Shown here: positions 46,490 through 58,357 of the stretch, in pieces
How positions within the stretch are numbered: position 1 is the stretch's first letter
Layout: the number at the start of each line of letters is the position of its first letter
Assembly: GCF_964656455.1 (NCBI RefSeq)
Contig: NC_135726.1
Span: forward strand, 4,908,001-4,972,000
Origin: Halichoerus grypus
Lineage: Eukaryota; Chordata; Mammalia; Carnivora; Phocidae
DNA: 64,000 nucleotides
Direction: 5' to 3'
Notes under the pieces: model-generated
Databases searched by the model: none
What the model saw: only the letters and a program-made list of their open reading frames with translations
What the model was told of the DNA's origin: nothing
Translations under genes and position numbers: made by a program

Positions 46490-47730
46490 AATAATGCAGG
46501 AGAGCCCAGCGGGCAGACGGTCCGCTCCTCCTCTCGGCCTTCCCCGCACCGAGGTGGGGCCAGGAGACTGCCTTCTCTCCCCCCGAATGTGGCCAGAAGT
46601 GATGCTTGCCAGCTGGGAGCAGCCGTCCCTTCTTCTCGGTGCTTCTCCTTCCATCTATCTACACACAGAGGACCCCAGGACCCCAGCGCAGGGTGCGGCC
46701 ACAGAGGGAAGAACGTGGGTCCCGAGTCCCCCCACCCGTCCTGAGCTGTTGTTGAAGGAGAAACAGACTCCTACGGAATTTGAGCCTTTATACAATTTTG
46801 TGTGTCTGCTCCTGCAGCCTCACCGACCCTCAACAACAAGGTCACCGGGGCGCGGGGCCCCTCCCTGGCATGTGGAGGGACTGGGGCTGGAAGCCCGGTG
46901 TTTGACTCCAAGGCCTCTGGCAATTGCACCATCTCCTCTGGAGAAGAGAGCCCATTTCACCTGCCCCACCCCTTCCCCACAACTAGCAGGACTTTCAAAA
47001 CCCATTTCCTACGGAAACATATAAATCAGTTGTTTGGAGCCTTGCTGTGCCCGTGTTTTTATTGTCTTACATCTCAAATACTTGCTGCAAGTAGGTGTGG
47101 TGAGAATCAATCAATAAATGAAAAATCAGTTTTCCCATAGATAGAGAATTGCATGAGCCATCATTAGCACATTCCTTTGAGCTGGAAGCATAAAGTATTG
47201 TTTTGGTGCTTACCTCCGACATACTGCAGGTGAATAGTAATCTGTTTGCAAATATTCTACAAACAAGTAATACCAGTAAGCTGACAAGAAGAAGAAATAT
47301 CTTGGAATTTCAATTAGTAGGAAAGTGAATCTAGAGACAGTGAGGCGATGTCAGAAAGCCCTTGTGTTCAAAGAGAAGTAATTTGAGAAATGGGGTTTCA
47401 AAAGCAGTGGCTGATTAATTGACTTGCAAATCATTAATCATAAGCCTTAATCTTGATGCCTTGGGGGGATGGGGCGGGGACAGTTACTAATTTGTCTACC
47501 ACACCTCAGCAAACCTGGGTGGGTTGTTCGTTTCTGTGAAAGGGGCGCTGGGAAATTCTTGGAACCTGATGGCAGGATTGAAAGTAGCTGGGGAGGAGGG
47601 AGGGGGGGATGCTGTCACAGGGATAACGGCTCCAGGCGACAATGAAGTTGACCTGATTCCTAAGTAGTCCTCTCTTCTAGCTTTCCCTCCTTCTCACAAA
47701 ATTCATGGAATTCCTAAGCTTCAATCTAGA
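46490..47730. other. Intron 5' of exon A, nothing recognised
   Basis: GC-rich to 46980, then AT-balanced and repeat-free to about 47460. No gene or upstream cadherin exon was found. Confidence 0.5.
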
Positions 47731-47902
47731 TAGGCGGTTCTCAGCCCTGTCTGCACATTAGAATCTCTTCAGTTTTTTTGTTTGTTTTTTTAAATAACAT
47801 GGGCCCTATTCTAATTCAGTGGGTTTGGGGTAAGGCCTGAGATTCAGTATTTTCTTAACCTGCCCAGATAATTCTAGTATGCGGTTCTGTTGAGAGAAGC
47901 AT
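47731..47902 (+). mobile_element. MER5-like hAT transposon
   Basis: GGTTCTCAGCCCTGTCTGCACATTAGAATC, ATGGGCCCTATTCTAATTCAGTGGG and GCCTGAGATTCAGTATTTTC match a hAT-Charlie MITE of the MER5 group. Its inverted end is GGTTCTGTTGAGAGAAGC. Confidence 0.68.
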
Positions 47903-48534
47903 GATAGAGTCCAAGGTCAAGGTCAAGAATGGTAAGGAGGTGTCAATGTTGAGCCCGCCCTGGTACTGAGCGGCTGCCTGGGCTCCGTGCTGAGGGCCTG
48001 CGGTGCATCTGGCTGAGCAGGAAGGAGTGCTGGGATCAGCCCTTGCTGTCAGCCGCGTGTCCTCGGTGCTATCTAATCCCTTCAGATTCAGATGAAGAAA
48101 GAGGCACAGAGAAGGAAGAAAGTCCAGAGTCGTTCAGTGAACCAAAGATCAAGTCCATGTCTCCTGGATTCCTGTAATCTCTGCTTTTAACAAGTTCTAT
48201 TACTCAAGACCCCCATCACTGCGGCCCGTCCTTCACCCCTGCTGTGGTCCAGGGCCAGAGGACTGGTTCTCTGGCCCCACTGATCACACCAGACCTCAGC
48301 TCATAACCTGTCCTCATGTGTCTTCTGACACCTGTAACTTAGGACACCAGGTGGGCGATTACGTGGGCACAGGGAGTGCTGAGACTGGAGGATGCTGGGA
48401 TCCATCCGTGTGGTAAAGGTGCTGTCACAACCAGTACAGAGGTGAGGAGTTGCTTTGTCAAAGTGGACGAGGGTCACATTGCAGATGAAGACACAGAACA
48501 CATCATGATTTTGAGGAGGCTGGAGGCTCAGTGA

Positions 48535-48625
48535 AGGCTGTGTTGTTCACAGCTTTCTCCCCAGCCCCTCACATGATGCTAGGTGCAGAGAGGGGACCCA
48601 GAAAATATTTGTTGAATGAGTCAGT
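48535..48625 (+). repeat. L2 LINE 3' end
   Basis: CTCCCCAGCCCCTCACATGATGCTAGGTGCAGAG and AATATTTGTTGAATGAGT. A second, weaker copy lies at 48980-49080. Confidence 0.65.
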
Positions 48626-49339
48626 GGTCTTAAATACAGGGGGTGGGACCTGGCCTCAAAGACCAGGGCAGGAGTGAGGGGGGAGAGGAAATGTGAGGAG
48701 TGCAGCTCTATAGGGGCCGTAAGAGGGACTGGCTGGCTGATTGATGCCTGATCCTGACGCTTGCTTGATGTTCCAGAAGGGTAAGGATGGACTGATCTCT
48801 CTTGTTCTCCAGGACATCTCTAGCATAGCTACCTTATGACTTTCGTGGATCTTAGGTAATGTTACCTTCATTGGCCCTTCCTACCATAATAGGTTTTCAT
48901 GGGTTTTAAAAATTTCATTTTTTTCTGATGTGAGGAAAAAAATTGAAATTTTCTTTGACCCTGAAAGTTCTTTTTCTTCTGATTTTAGGACCCTAGGCAC
49001 TGTGCCTATGACACCTGATGGATGACTCGGCCCTGATCCCCAGTACATAGCACAGTGCTGGACACATGAAGATCTGATGGACAGATGGATGGATGGGTGG
49101 ATTTGTAAAATTAATATTTAGGCCAGGTCTAAGTGGGAAAAAAACCTGTGCAGTTTTCCCAGGACACTTTTCTTTTTTAATGTCTGTAGCACCTACCATA
49201 GGGGCTGACATAGAACACCCTTTTAGTGTGTGAGCAAATGATTCCAAATGGAATAATGTGGTATTGTTTTAGGAATTCTCACAGTGTGTATTGTGGTCCT
49301 GATATATCCTTATTTGTAGTAATGTGTCCACAGCTACAT

Positions 49340-49785
49340 TTTCCTACCATCCATCCACCCATCTATCATCTACCCATCCATCATCCATCCACCCACCCAT
49401 CATTCTCCATCCATCCTCCATCCATCTATCCATCCACCATCTATCCGTCCATCCATCCATTCTCCATCCCTCAATTTATCCATCCATCCATCCATCCATC
49501 CATCCCTCCATCCATCCTCCATCCATCATCTATCCATCCATCCATCCATTTATCTATTCATCTATCCATCATACGCTATCCATTTATCTATCTGTCCATC
49601 CATCCATTCTCCATCCCTCAATTTATCCATCCATCCATCCATCTCTCCATCCATCCTCCATCCATCATCTATCCATCCATCCATCCATTTATCTATTCAT
49701 CTATCCATCATACTCTATCCATTTATCCATCCATCCATCCATTTATCTTCCTTCCTTCCATCCATCCATCCATCTTCCAGACAGT
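49340..49785. repeat. (TCCA)n microsatellite with a ~147-bp higher-order period
   Basis: About 440 bp of degenerate TCCA. The phrase TCTCCATCCCTCAATTTATC occurs at 49461 and again at 49608. The interior (CCATCCTCCATCCATCATC, TTTATCTATTCATCTATC, ATCATAC(G/T)CTATCC) repeats in the same order. Long frames reading PSIHPSIH are artefacts. It adjoins an antisense L2 at its right. Confidence 0.96.
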
Positions 49786-50300
49786 CAGTCAACAATTTGG
49801 TGGGTGGCTTCTCTGTGCCAGGCATGATATAGTATTAAATTCTAGGGATATGCTAGAAAACAAAATAGACATGGCATATGTATGATTATAAAACTGTGCT
49901 GAATGTTAGGAAAAAAGTAACACTGAGCCCGTAGCTTGAATGGGGTGTGGTGAGAGGGAGTGGGTGCCTGAACCAGTCTGGGGAGGGCCCTTAGGGAAGA
50001 ATTCCCTGAAAATGGAAAGCAGATGAGGGGTTAAGAAGGGAAAAGGAGAGAGAGCATTCCTGGCATCTGGAACAGCAGGAGCAAAGGCCAAGGGTGGAGG
50101 GAGCATGGTACATTTGCAGTATGGAGGGAAGGTGGGTGTGGCTGGAGTGCAGGCAAGGGCCGGGGAGAACTGTCTGCCATTGGACTCCAGAGGAGGATAG
50201 AGTCAGATCATGCAGGGCTTTGGGAGCCACAGAAAGGCATTTGGAATTTACCTTGAAAGTAAAGTGGAGTCTAGTCAAGGAACTGGGTTATGTTTAAATC
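49786..50300 (-). repeat. L2 LINE 3' region (antisense), ~500 bp
   Basis: GGCTTCTCTGTGCCAGGCATGATA, GGCATCTGGAACAGCAGGAGCAAAGGCC, GGTGTGGCTGGAGTGCAGG, CAGATCATGCAGGGCTTTGGGAGCCACAG and AGGCATTTGGAATTTACCTTGAAAG match the reverse complement of L2. Confidence 0.85.
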
Positions 50301-50780
50301 TACTCTTGAGAGAATTCAGAAAAAAAAATCTTTAAATATAGAAAACATACAACACAATTATTATAGTCTTTGTTAAGACCATTATCTGATTCTTGCATAA
50401 ACTACAAAGCCAGTTTCCTTGAGCATCCATTTAGAAACTCATTATTGCTTAATTAAATACCCATTCTATTAATTCTTTTCAATGTTTTAACCCCATTATG
50501 TAATTCAAGATGGAAAATTAAATAGATTAAAATGAAATAGTACCATTTTATATTTCTATAGCAATGCTCACTTTGTGATTTAAAAACAATAGACAGACAT
50601 TAATTTAGCATACAAGAGCAGAAAGAATTATTGATTGTAACATTACTTCCTTTAATTGGAAAAAATAGATAAAGTCACTTTTCTGTTAAACTGTGTGGCA
50701 AATCTAATACCAGACGCAAAATATATTTTTACATAATCAGTGTGGGTGACCGGCTTGGGACATACTGAGGCTCATTAGCT
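50301..50780. promoter_or_regulatory. AT-rich repeat-free block, candidate conserved noncoding element
   Basis: About 480 bp with GCTTAATTAAATACCC, TATTAATTC, AACAATAGACAG (SOX-like) and TCCTTTAATTGG. There are no CpGs of note and no repeat is recognised. Enhancer function is inference from texture. Confidence 0.35.
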
Positions 50781-51418
50781 CTCTCCCCTTGTATTCAGAA
50801 CTGAGTATTTCATTCTGCTTTCTTTGACAATGAGGGGTGAGTTTTGTGATGGACATTTAGGAAGAGAATGCCTGGACCTTCCAGAAAGGTCATCCATCAC
50901 CAGGGGGAAGGGGGACTTCCATTTTATTTTACACCAAGAATAAATGCTCTTCCTCATTGAGCAAATGGTTGATTTTACGTTAAGGTTAACCTGAAATTGG
51001 AAATAATGATCATCAGGGTAGAAAGCCACAGCTAGGGAAGAAGTGACAGTGTGTGACTTTAAGGGACTGGACATCTATAAGCTTGCATGCCTGATGACTA
51101 GAGTCCAGGTTCATGAACTGTCATCCATGATGTTTCATGGATGGTGAACTTGAAAAGTTGGGATGTAGTCATTTGGGCCCTGGCTTTGGGAAATTAAAAG
51201 ATAAGGTCCCAGAAAATTTTATAAACTTGAATTTCTATTTGTGAGGTTAAAAGCGTGGGGGAGACATCATCAGTAATTTAACTTGCAAACAATTTTATGA
51301 GTCTATGTTTACATAAAGGATAGAACTCATTGGAAAAATCAGATCTCTTGCTGATAGCCTAACAGGTAGAAACTGTGATTGCTAGGAATAAGCTAATACA
51401 TTTAAAGATCCTGACACA

Positions 51419-51619
51419 GGCACCTGGCTGGCTCAGTCGTTAAGCGTCTGCCTTCGGCTCAGGTCATGATCCCAGGGTCCTGCGATTGAGCCCCGCATCG
51501 GGCTCCCTGCTCAGCAGAGAGCCTGCTTCTCCCTCTCCCACTCCCCCTGCTTGTGTTCCCTCTCTCACTATGTCTCTCTCTGTCAAATAAATAAATAAAA
51601 TCTTAAAAAAAAAAAAAAG
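51419..51619 (+). mobile_element. SINEC, full-length
   Basis: From GGCACCTGGCTGGCTCAGTCG to AAATAAATAAATAAAATCTT with a 14-A tail. The 12-bp duplication GATCCTGACACA is perfect (51407-51418 and 51620-51631), and the 5' site TTT/AAAG fits L1 endonuclease. Confidence 0.97.
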
Positions 51620-52029
51620 GATCCTGACACATTGCTTGGCATAGGGAAAAGAATCAGTATTTGTTAGTGAGGATGATGATGATGGATTTTGTTTTGTACC
51701 ATATGAAATTCTTACTAGTAAATTGGAGGATATGGCTCAAACCCCTGTGACTCTTTCTGTTCTTATCATGGACTGCCTTTTAATGTATAATTTATATAGA
51801 TACCTCATATCCCTGAAATTCCTGTGGAAATGCTCTTCTCTTTTCAGTTATGTGTATCTGACACTCACATGACTTGCTTATCCCTGATTTGCTCTAACAA
51901 CAGGACTTTATTGCCAAGGCAAATGATGTTAACCTACAGCACCCACATTTAGAAGGGATAGCTGTATTAGATATCTGGTTTCCTTCTATCTATGATTAGG
52001 ATTCACCCCAGGATATAGAAAAATGAAAG

Positions 52030-52145
52030 AATTCCTTCTAGTAAATATCCTTTAAGTGTCTACTGCATGCCGAGGGGTCCACCAGAGGCAGGAAATATAG
52101 CAGTAAATGAAAGGGACACTATTCTCTCCCCTCAGGGGCTTGTAG
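52030..52145 (-). repeat. L2 LINE 3' end (antisense)
   Basis: TCCTTTAAGTGTCTACTGCATGCCGAGG, AATATAGCAGTAAATGAAAGGG and CTCAGGGGCTTGTAGCTGA follow reversed L2. Confidence 0.68.
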
Positions 52146-52314
52146 CTGATTGCCACATTTCCTCCCACTCACCTCCTTTCTTTATATGTTTTGTTGACCT
52201 ATGACATATCCAAATATTTTGTTTCCTACCATTTCTCCACTCTCATACATCCAAGGCTGTACCTGTGGCCAATTACGGGTGCTTTTACATTTGGGCATGA
52301 TTTAGTTTCCAGCT

Positions 52315-52465
52315 AATGGCCATTTCAATAAATGGTGCTGGATCATTTGTATATCCATGTGGAGAGAACAATGAATCTTGATCCCTACCTCACACCATAC
52401 ACAACATGTGTAAGGTAAAACTATAGAGGTTTTAGAAGAAAACATAGGGGGACATTTTATTTCAG
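52315..52465 (+). repeat. Old L1 ORF2-region fragment
   Basis: AATAAATGGTGCTGGATCATTTG, AATCTTGATCCCTACCTCACACCATACAC and TTTTAGAAGAAAACATAGGGG match a well-known stretch of L1 ORF2 in sense. Confidence 0.72.
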
Positions 52466-52486
52466 CTTACAGTTAATGTTTATGGG

Positions 52487-52545
52487 CACTATATATATAT
52501 ATACACACACACACACATATATATGTATATATATGTAATATAATG
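52487..52545. repeat. (TA)n(CA)n compound microsatellite
   Basis: CTATATATATATATACACAC then CACACATATATATG and more TA. The surrounding 52.49-52.68 kb is very AT-rich. Confidence 0.95.
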
Positions 52546-52794
52546 TGTAAAATATTTTTAATATATAAAATAATACAAAAATATAAAATGTAATTATGTA
52601 TGTGAAGTTCACATAATAGAACATATATAATATTTAAACAAAAATTTAACAAGTACACAGAGTTCTAAATAAAGTTCATTCAGTATTTTAAAGAAGCCTT
52701 TATGTCTATGAAATGATTAACAACAGAGACCCACAAGAGACTCTGAAGGTGCTTGGCTGAAAAAGCTTCAGCCAGCCCTCAAGAACTGGACCTA

Positions 52795-52981
52795 GGGCGC
52801 CTGGGTGGCTCAGATGGTTGAGCGTCTGCCTTCGGCTCAGGTCATGATCTCAGGGTCCTGGGATCGAGTCCCACATCGGGCTCCCTACTCCTTGGGAGCC
52901 TGCTTCTCCCTCTGCCTCTCTCTCTCTCTCTCTCTCATGAATAAATAAATAAAATCTTTAAAAAAAGTAAAAAAAAAAAAA
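52795..52981 (+). mobile_element. SINEC, full-length
   Basis: GGGCGCCTGGGTGGCTCAGATGG to AAATAAAATCTTT with an A tail broken by one GT. The 14-bp duplication AAGAACTGGACCTA is perfect (52781-52794 and 52982-52995). Confidence 0.98.
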
Positions 52982-53410
52982 AAGAACTGGACCTATTGAG
53001 TCCTTCCCTAGCCATACCCCAATAGGACATGCACAGACAGGCCCCCAAATGACTACAGAACCAAGATGGGAGGAGGACATTCAGGAACCCACCAGACCAT
53101 AATGGCCACAGACATTGGTATATTTGACTCTTTTCTCCACCTAGTTAAAATTCTGTCATCTCTAAATACCCCTTTCTCTTTGAAGATGAGGAGTGGTGCC
53201 AGAGCTTTGGTTTTTAACACTCATGGAAGACAATTCACACAGTGAGAAGTAAATCAGAAGCTAGAGCTCAGGCTCCCAACAAGCAGAGACAGCTTGGGGC
53301 ATGCCCCTCCCAACTGTGGCTTCTGGAGAATGAGGTTCTTGTCTCTGATTTTTCAAAATGCCAGATCTTTCATAAGATGAGAACACTATAAGTAGACATT
53401 AAATTTTAGG

Positions 53411-53629
53411 ATTTTTTTTTTTTTTTGAGAGAGAGAGCATATGTGAGCATATGCATGCATGAGTGGAGGGTGGGGAGCACAGAGGGAGAGGGAGAGGGAA
53501 AGAATTTTAAGCAGACTTCATGCTCAGCGTGGGGCACACCGCGGGGCTTGATCCCAGGAGCCATGAGATCATGACCTGAGCCGAAGCCAAGAGTTGGACG
53601 CTTAACTGACTGAGCCACCCAGGTGCCCC
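53411..53629 (-). mobile_element. SINEC, older variant (antisense)
   Basis: From the T-run through a GCATATG-interrupted GA stretch to AACTGACTGAGCCACCCAGGTGCCCC. The flanks ATTTTAGG and ATTTTGGG (53403-53410, 53630-53637) form an imperfect 8-bp duplication. It is more diverged than its neighbours. Confidence 0.93.
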
Positions 53630-53639
53630 ATTTTGGGCT

Positions 53640-54400
53640 CATTTTTATCTGTGGAATGTGCCAGTGTACATGTGTCTGAGAATAGTGGCCAGGTCTTCTC
53701 TCTTCTCACTGAGAAAAAGGCAAGTGAACTAATTGTAGTTTAAATGGCAGAAACAATAGAATTCTACATGGTGGAGGTCAGTCTTCCTTTTCTGAGGATC
53801 CTTAAAGAAGATCCCAGCCCCTACTGAGAAGAGTGTTCTAGGAGGCCATTTGTGTCATGGGATCCCAGCTTTCTTGGCCAGAGCTGACTGGACCCAGAAG
53901 TGGTACCTAACTCACAGATGACCAATCCATTGTCTGCTTCATGAACAATCAGATGTTTCTCTAAGAATGTGAACTCAGAGAAATAGGGGCTATAATCAGA
54001 GAGTAAAGAGTCCTCAAATCCTAAGTTTCTGAGTAGTTGAGCATGGGGTGACCTTTTTTTTGTCCCTCAGACACCAATGACTAGATGCATAGAGAGGCAA
54101 AAGAGTAGGCACACTGATGGTAAAACAGAGAGATCCCAGGGCACTCAAAAGACAAAAGACAGATGAGGAAGCATCCTTGGTCTCCCACTGGTTTTCTAGC
54201 CCTGCCCCCATGCCCACGAGGTTCTCTGCACCTCTTGTCTGCTGGATGTTTCTGGGCCTGTCAACGGCCCCATCTTCACCTGCCACATTAAGTGGGTTTC
54301 TGCTCCTAATGGAGCCCTGGGGAAACCAATTCTGGCGGATGTCTGCCATTCTTAGCAAGTAAATGTAGCCTTTTTTGATGAAGATTTGGGTTCCACACAT
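53640..54400. other. Intron, nothing recognised
   Basis: No named repeat. A minus-strand frame of 128 codons (54014-54400) shows no domain and no coding-like pattern. Confidence 0.45.
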
Positions 54401-54409
54401 GTGTCCTCA

Positions 54410-54705
54410 AGTATCTTTTTGCACCTTGCTATGGAGAATTTCAAACATTTATAAAAGCAGCCAGAATAAAGAGCCCTATGTGCCCATCATCAGGCTTCAG
54501 AGATTTTCAACTCGTGCCCCCCTGTGCTTCAGCTACACACCCACGTCTCCCCATTCCTGTATTATCTGGAACAAATCCCAGACGTATCATTGTATCTGTA
54601 AATATGTCATTGTGTGTCTCTAAAAGATAAAGACTCTTTTTAAGAAAACATAATCAAAGTCCTATCTTGTCCAACTAACATTAATTTCTTCTGATAATTA
54701 CTGTT
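54410..54705 (-). repeat. Ancient L1 (L1ME-like) 3' fragment (antisense)
   Basis: TATGGAGAATTTCAAACATTTATAAAAGCAGCCAGAATA, GCCCATCATCAGGCTTCAGAG, GGAACAAATCCCAGACGTATCATTG, TCTCTAAAAGATAAAGACTC are the usual antisense old-L1 text. Confidence 0.75.
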
Positions 54706-54709
54706 TTTC

Positions 54710-55528
54710 TTTTATGCCAAATACTTTGATAAAACCATTTGCATGTTCTCTCTATTATGGAAAGAGAGAGTACCTACCAGCTCTGGGAAAGGACAGTCAT
54801 AAAGGGGCCTATTAAACTTCTCCATGTGTTGCCAGAGTTTTCTTAGTTAAATGTTTCAGGCAGGTGAAGAAATGCAAATGGTTCAACAATAATAAGGAAC
54901 AACAGCTCAACAACAAAGCAACCTGCTCCTGAGCGAAGGGCACTCTCCAAGATTCACTGGCATCCCAGGCAATGTGGTTCTCAATCTGAGGTTCACAAAC
55001 ATCCTCCTGGGCTGAAAGGAGAGCTCTGTGCCTGGAGGGCTGCCATCTGTGGGTCCCCTTTCACCAAGAGGAGAGGCTGAGCATCCCCCGCTTTCTGGCT
55101 GTAAAGGGGCAGGGGGATGGGCCAATGGGCAAGAGAGGGAGACGATATTCACTGAGCTTTCTGGTGGGAGTCATTCCCTTTTCCCGCCCAGTGCACATGT
55201 CTCTGTCGGCTCATTCCCCACGAGGAGTTTCCACGTGTTGCAGACACATCGGAGGGGCTGAGTCAATGACTTTCGAGGACAATGCCCAGCCAGGCCTCCT
55301 CCCTGGGGGCCCGGCAGTGCACCTGCTGATGCGCATTTTCTTCCTCTCCATGATCTTGCCTGAGGAGGCTTGTCCACTCTGCCAAATACACACATCTACG
55401 CGTGTGACTAAAGAAATGAGTTTTCAGGAAGAAGCAGCTTTGATAACAAAATGTGGCTTTTCCTCCATGAAACAAAATCATGAAGACACATAGCCACTGA
55501 AGCCCGACCGGAAACTAATGAGGTCGAG
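54710..55528. other. Intron, nothing recognised
   Basis: Mixed composition, GC-rich at 55030-55330. No coherent gene. Confidence 0.45.
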
Positions 55529-55726
55529 TAGTGGTTGTCAAACTGTGTTCCTGGGAACCAAGGACGTTCAAGGGATGGTACAGGAGTATCAGGTATTTTC
55601 CCCCCAAACAGTAAGCCTTAAACAGCTTGGATCATGTTTTGTCTGTTTGGTATATTAGATTTCACGCTCAAGATTTTGCCCGAAAAAAAATGTTTTGCTG
55701 TAAAAAGAAGTTTGCAAATCACTGCC
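55529..55726 (+). mobile_element. hAT-type non-autonomous DNA transposon
   Basis: Termini TAGTGGTTGTCAAACTGTG and AAGTTTGCAAATCACTGCC form imperfect inverted repeats of the hAT-Charlie kind. The exact family was not recalled, and the 8-bp duplication is not preserved. Confidence 0.65.
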
Positions 55727-56194
55727 TTAGGGAATATGGTACAATAAATATTACATCAGATAAAGAGAGAAAAATTAAAAACAAGGAGCAAATAGGCCCA
55801 TATTCTTTCTTTTCTGAATGCCAGGTGTGGACACATTATTCCGTCTGACAGTAGCATCTCTCCCTCACCAGAGTTTCTCTCTTTAAAAAATGAAAGAGAA
55901 AGAAAAACACATTTGTACATCTGACGAGATAATTGGAAATAGTTTAATTTTGAGATATGCATCCAGCCACCAACATTTGAATCGGGATAAAGAATGATTT
56001 TTTTAGGAAAGCAATCGCATGGTCTGCTCCAAAGACTTTAGAATTGGGTTAATGCAATTCTGCATGTTTGTAGGAGTGGGAACTTCAGTTGAGTGGGGCA
56101 ATTTTGGGTCTACCTCTGATTCATGGGTAAATCCTCTAATGTCTCTGAGTCTCTGTTTGACTACCTGAGATGTAGGGCATTGGATTAGAGCAAT

Positions 56195-56350
56195 AGGTTC
56201 TTAACACTCATTACATGTTAGAATCGTTTGCAAACCCTTAAAAACTTCACATTCACAGGTTTTTCTTGGGCGGAGTCCAGGCATTGGTATTCCCCAAAGT
56301 CCCCCATATGATTCCGCTGAGCAGCCATGGCTGAGCACAACAGCTTGAGA
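56195..56350 (+). mobile_element. MER5-like hAT transposon
   Basis: GGTTCTTAACACTCATTACATGTTAGAATC, GGGCGGAGTCCAGGCATTGGTATTCCCC and TGATTCCGCTGAGCAGCCATGG match a MER5-group element. MIR-like text lies just upstream (56115-56185). Confidence 0.65.
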
Positions 56351-56589
56351 TGACTTTAAGGTCCCCTCCTGGTGTTACGATCAGGCATTAAGGGAGCTTC
56401 GTGATCCCCTCCAGCTCACGTTGGGTCCTAACAGATGAAGACCCTGTTGTGAGAGCCAAAGGATGCCACTGTGGAGAACCTTGAGAACTCTTACTTCTAC
56501 GCTCATGGGGTCATAGGAGGTGCTAAGAAGAGCAGTGGAATACATTTATTTGCCAATGAAAATAAAGGGCTAGCGCCCGGAGGTCACGG

Positions 56590-57080
56590 TTTTCATTGTC
56601 TCGAACACGAATCCGGTGCCCATTAACAGTTACCGCATTCCCCTCTGTCTGCCCCTAACAACCATGAATCTGCTTTCTGTCTCCGTGGATTTACTATTAC
56701 ATTTCATACAGATGGAATCATGCAACAGGTGGCCTTTTGTGTCTGGCTTCTTGCACTGAGCAGAGTGCTTTCAAGGCTGGGCCATGTTGTAGCAGACGTC
56801 GGTACTTCGTTCCTTTTTGTGGATGAATACTATTCCACTGTGTGGACAGACCACAGCTTATATACCCCTTTATCTGCTGATCAACATGTGGGTTATTTCC
56901 ACTTTTTGGCCATTATGACTAACGCTGCTATGAATGCTCATGTACGAGGTGTGGTGTGGACTTGGGTTTTCCTTCTCGTGGGTAGACAGCTAGGAGTGGA
57001 CGAGCTGGGATGTGCAGTGACTCCATGTTGGCGGGGGTGTGGATTGAAGTCGTTTGTCAACATGCGTCTAGCACTTACGC
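56590..57080 (-). repeat. Degraded L1 3' region (antisense)
   Basis: GATGGAATCATGCAACAGGTGGCCTTTTGTGTCTGGCTTC, GATGAATACTATTCCACTGTGTGG, GACTAACGCTGCTATGAATGC and AGCTAGGAGTGGACGAGCTGGG are antisense old-L1 text. The plus-strand 232-codon frame at 56720-57418 runs through it. Confidence 0.82.
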
Positions 57081-57949
57081 TCCCCCTTTCAGACACATGG
57101 GGCTGTGTCCTGCTGGCTGGCGTCCAGAGCCCATTGCCTCCTGGTCCCGTGGGAGGAGAAGCTATCCTTGAGAATAAGGCCTCCCCCTTTAATTGGCACG
57201 AGGTTTGGGAAGGAGAAGTATCTATGAGACTCTTATCTCTTTCCATCCTTTGGCCAACCCACTTGGAGCAGCCCCCTCTTTTTCACTTTGCACGGGGTAC
57301 TCCTCAGGGTAACACAGACATGACACAGCCCCCTGGAACTCATGGAGGACAAGCCTTCCTCCCTTCAAGCCACCTGCAGCTGGTTCTAACCGGAGAAGGT
57401 ATGTTTTTAATCTCCTGAGCTCTGGGAAAATCGACACACTTGGTTAGGCTCCTGATGCTAACACCCCAGTACAAATAAGGACAAGAGAAACCTTCTGCTT
57501 TCATTACAAGGGATTTGTACAAATTCATACATGGAATTGACTTACAGCTTCTAATTTATATTTAAATCCCAAACGTCTTAGTCAGAAGAAACTGCTCTAT
57601 ATCCATCGTCTGTGTCTGCATTGCTGATTCGTGCTTCAAATAGACCCCACGGGCCCGACTGTAATTCCCATCGGCACATCCACATACTTCTTCCCAGAGG
57701 TGGCTTATGGAGTTTCTGAGAACACCGGAGTCCCACAGGGAGAAGAGACGGATGGGGATCATTCCCTTGGGAATCAGACCCGATGAGAGACGGAGGATGA
57801 GAAAAATCATTCTCTGTCCTTTCCCTGCTCTGATACCAGGATGGAGGGACAACAGAAGTCTGTGTGGGGACAAGGGTGCCCGATGACATTCCCTCGCATT
57901 GACAAAGACAAACGAGGAAAGTTTCTTATGTTTAACGCCACAGGGAGCT

Positions 57950-58130
57950 CTATCATCTGTTGGCTGTGTGACTTTGGTCAAGAAACAACCTCTCTGTGCC
58001 TTGATTTTCTCATCTGCAAAATGAAAATAAGAGTACGTACTCCGATGGGATTATTATGATGATTAAGAGAGAATATCTGTAAAGGTTTAGAGGCACTCCT
58101 GACACTTAGCAACATAGGGCCATTGTTACC
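57950..58130 (+). repeat. MIR SINE
   Basis: TGGCTGTGTGACTTTGGTCAAGAAACAACCTCTCTGTGCC, TCATCTGCAAAATGAAAATAAGAG, TATTATGATGATTAAGAGAG follow MIR. Confidence 0.82.
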
Positions 58131-58357
58131 ATGAACACAGACAAAATGAACAAAGAAATAAAGCTCGTTACCACGCACATCACCATAAGGAACACGACCA
58201 AAGAAATTAACTTGGCTCTTTCGGGAGTTTTTTGGTTACAGTAGCCTAGTCTTGCTAAATAATGTTTCAATATAAAGCTCCCTTGTCACATAAACTACTT
58301 AGAGTTGGTGCCACTTAGAATCAAAAGTGTCCTGACCGATACTTCTTATTCCCTGAT

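Noticed and set aside
49226..49885. Plus-strand frame of ~219 codons with PSIHPSIH repeats
   Set aside because: Translation of the TCCA microsatellite.
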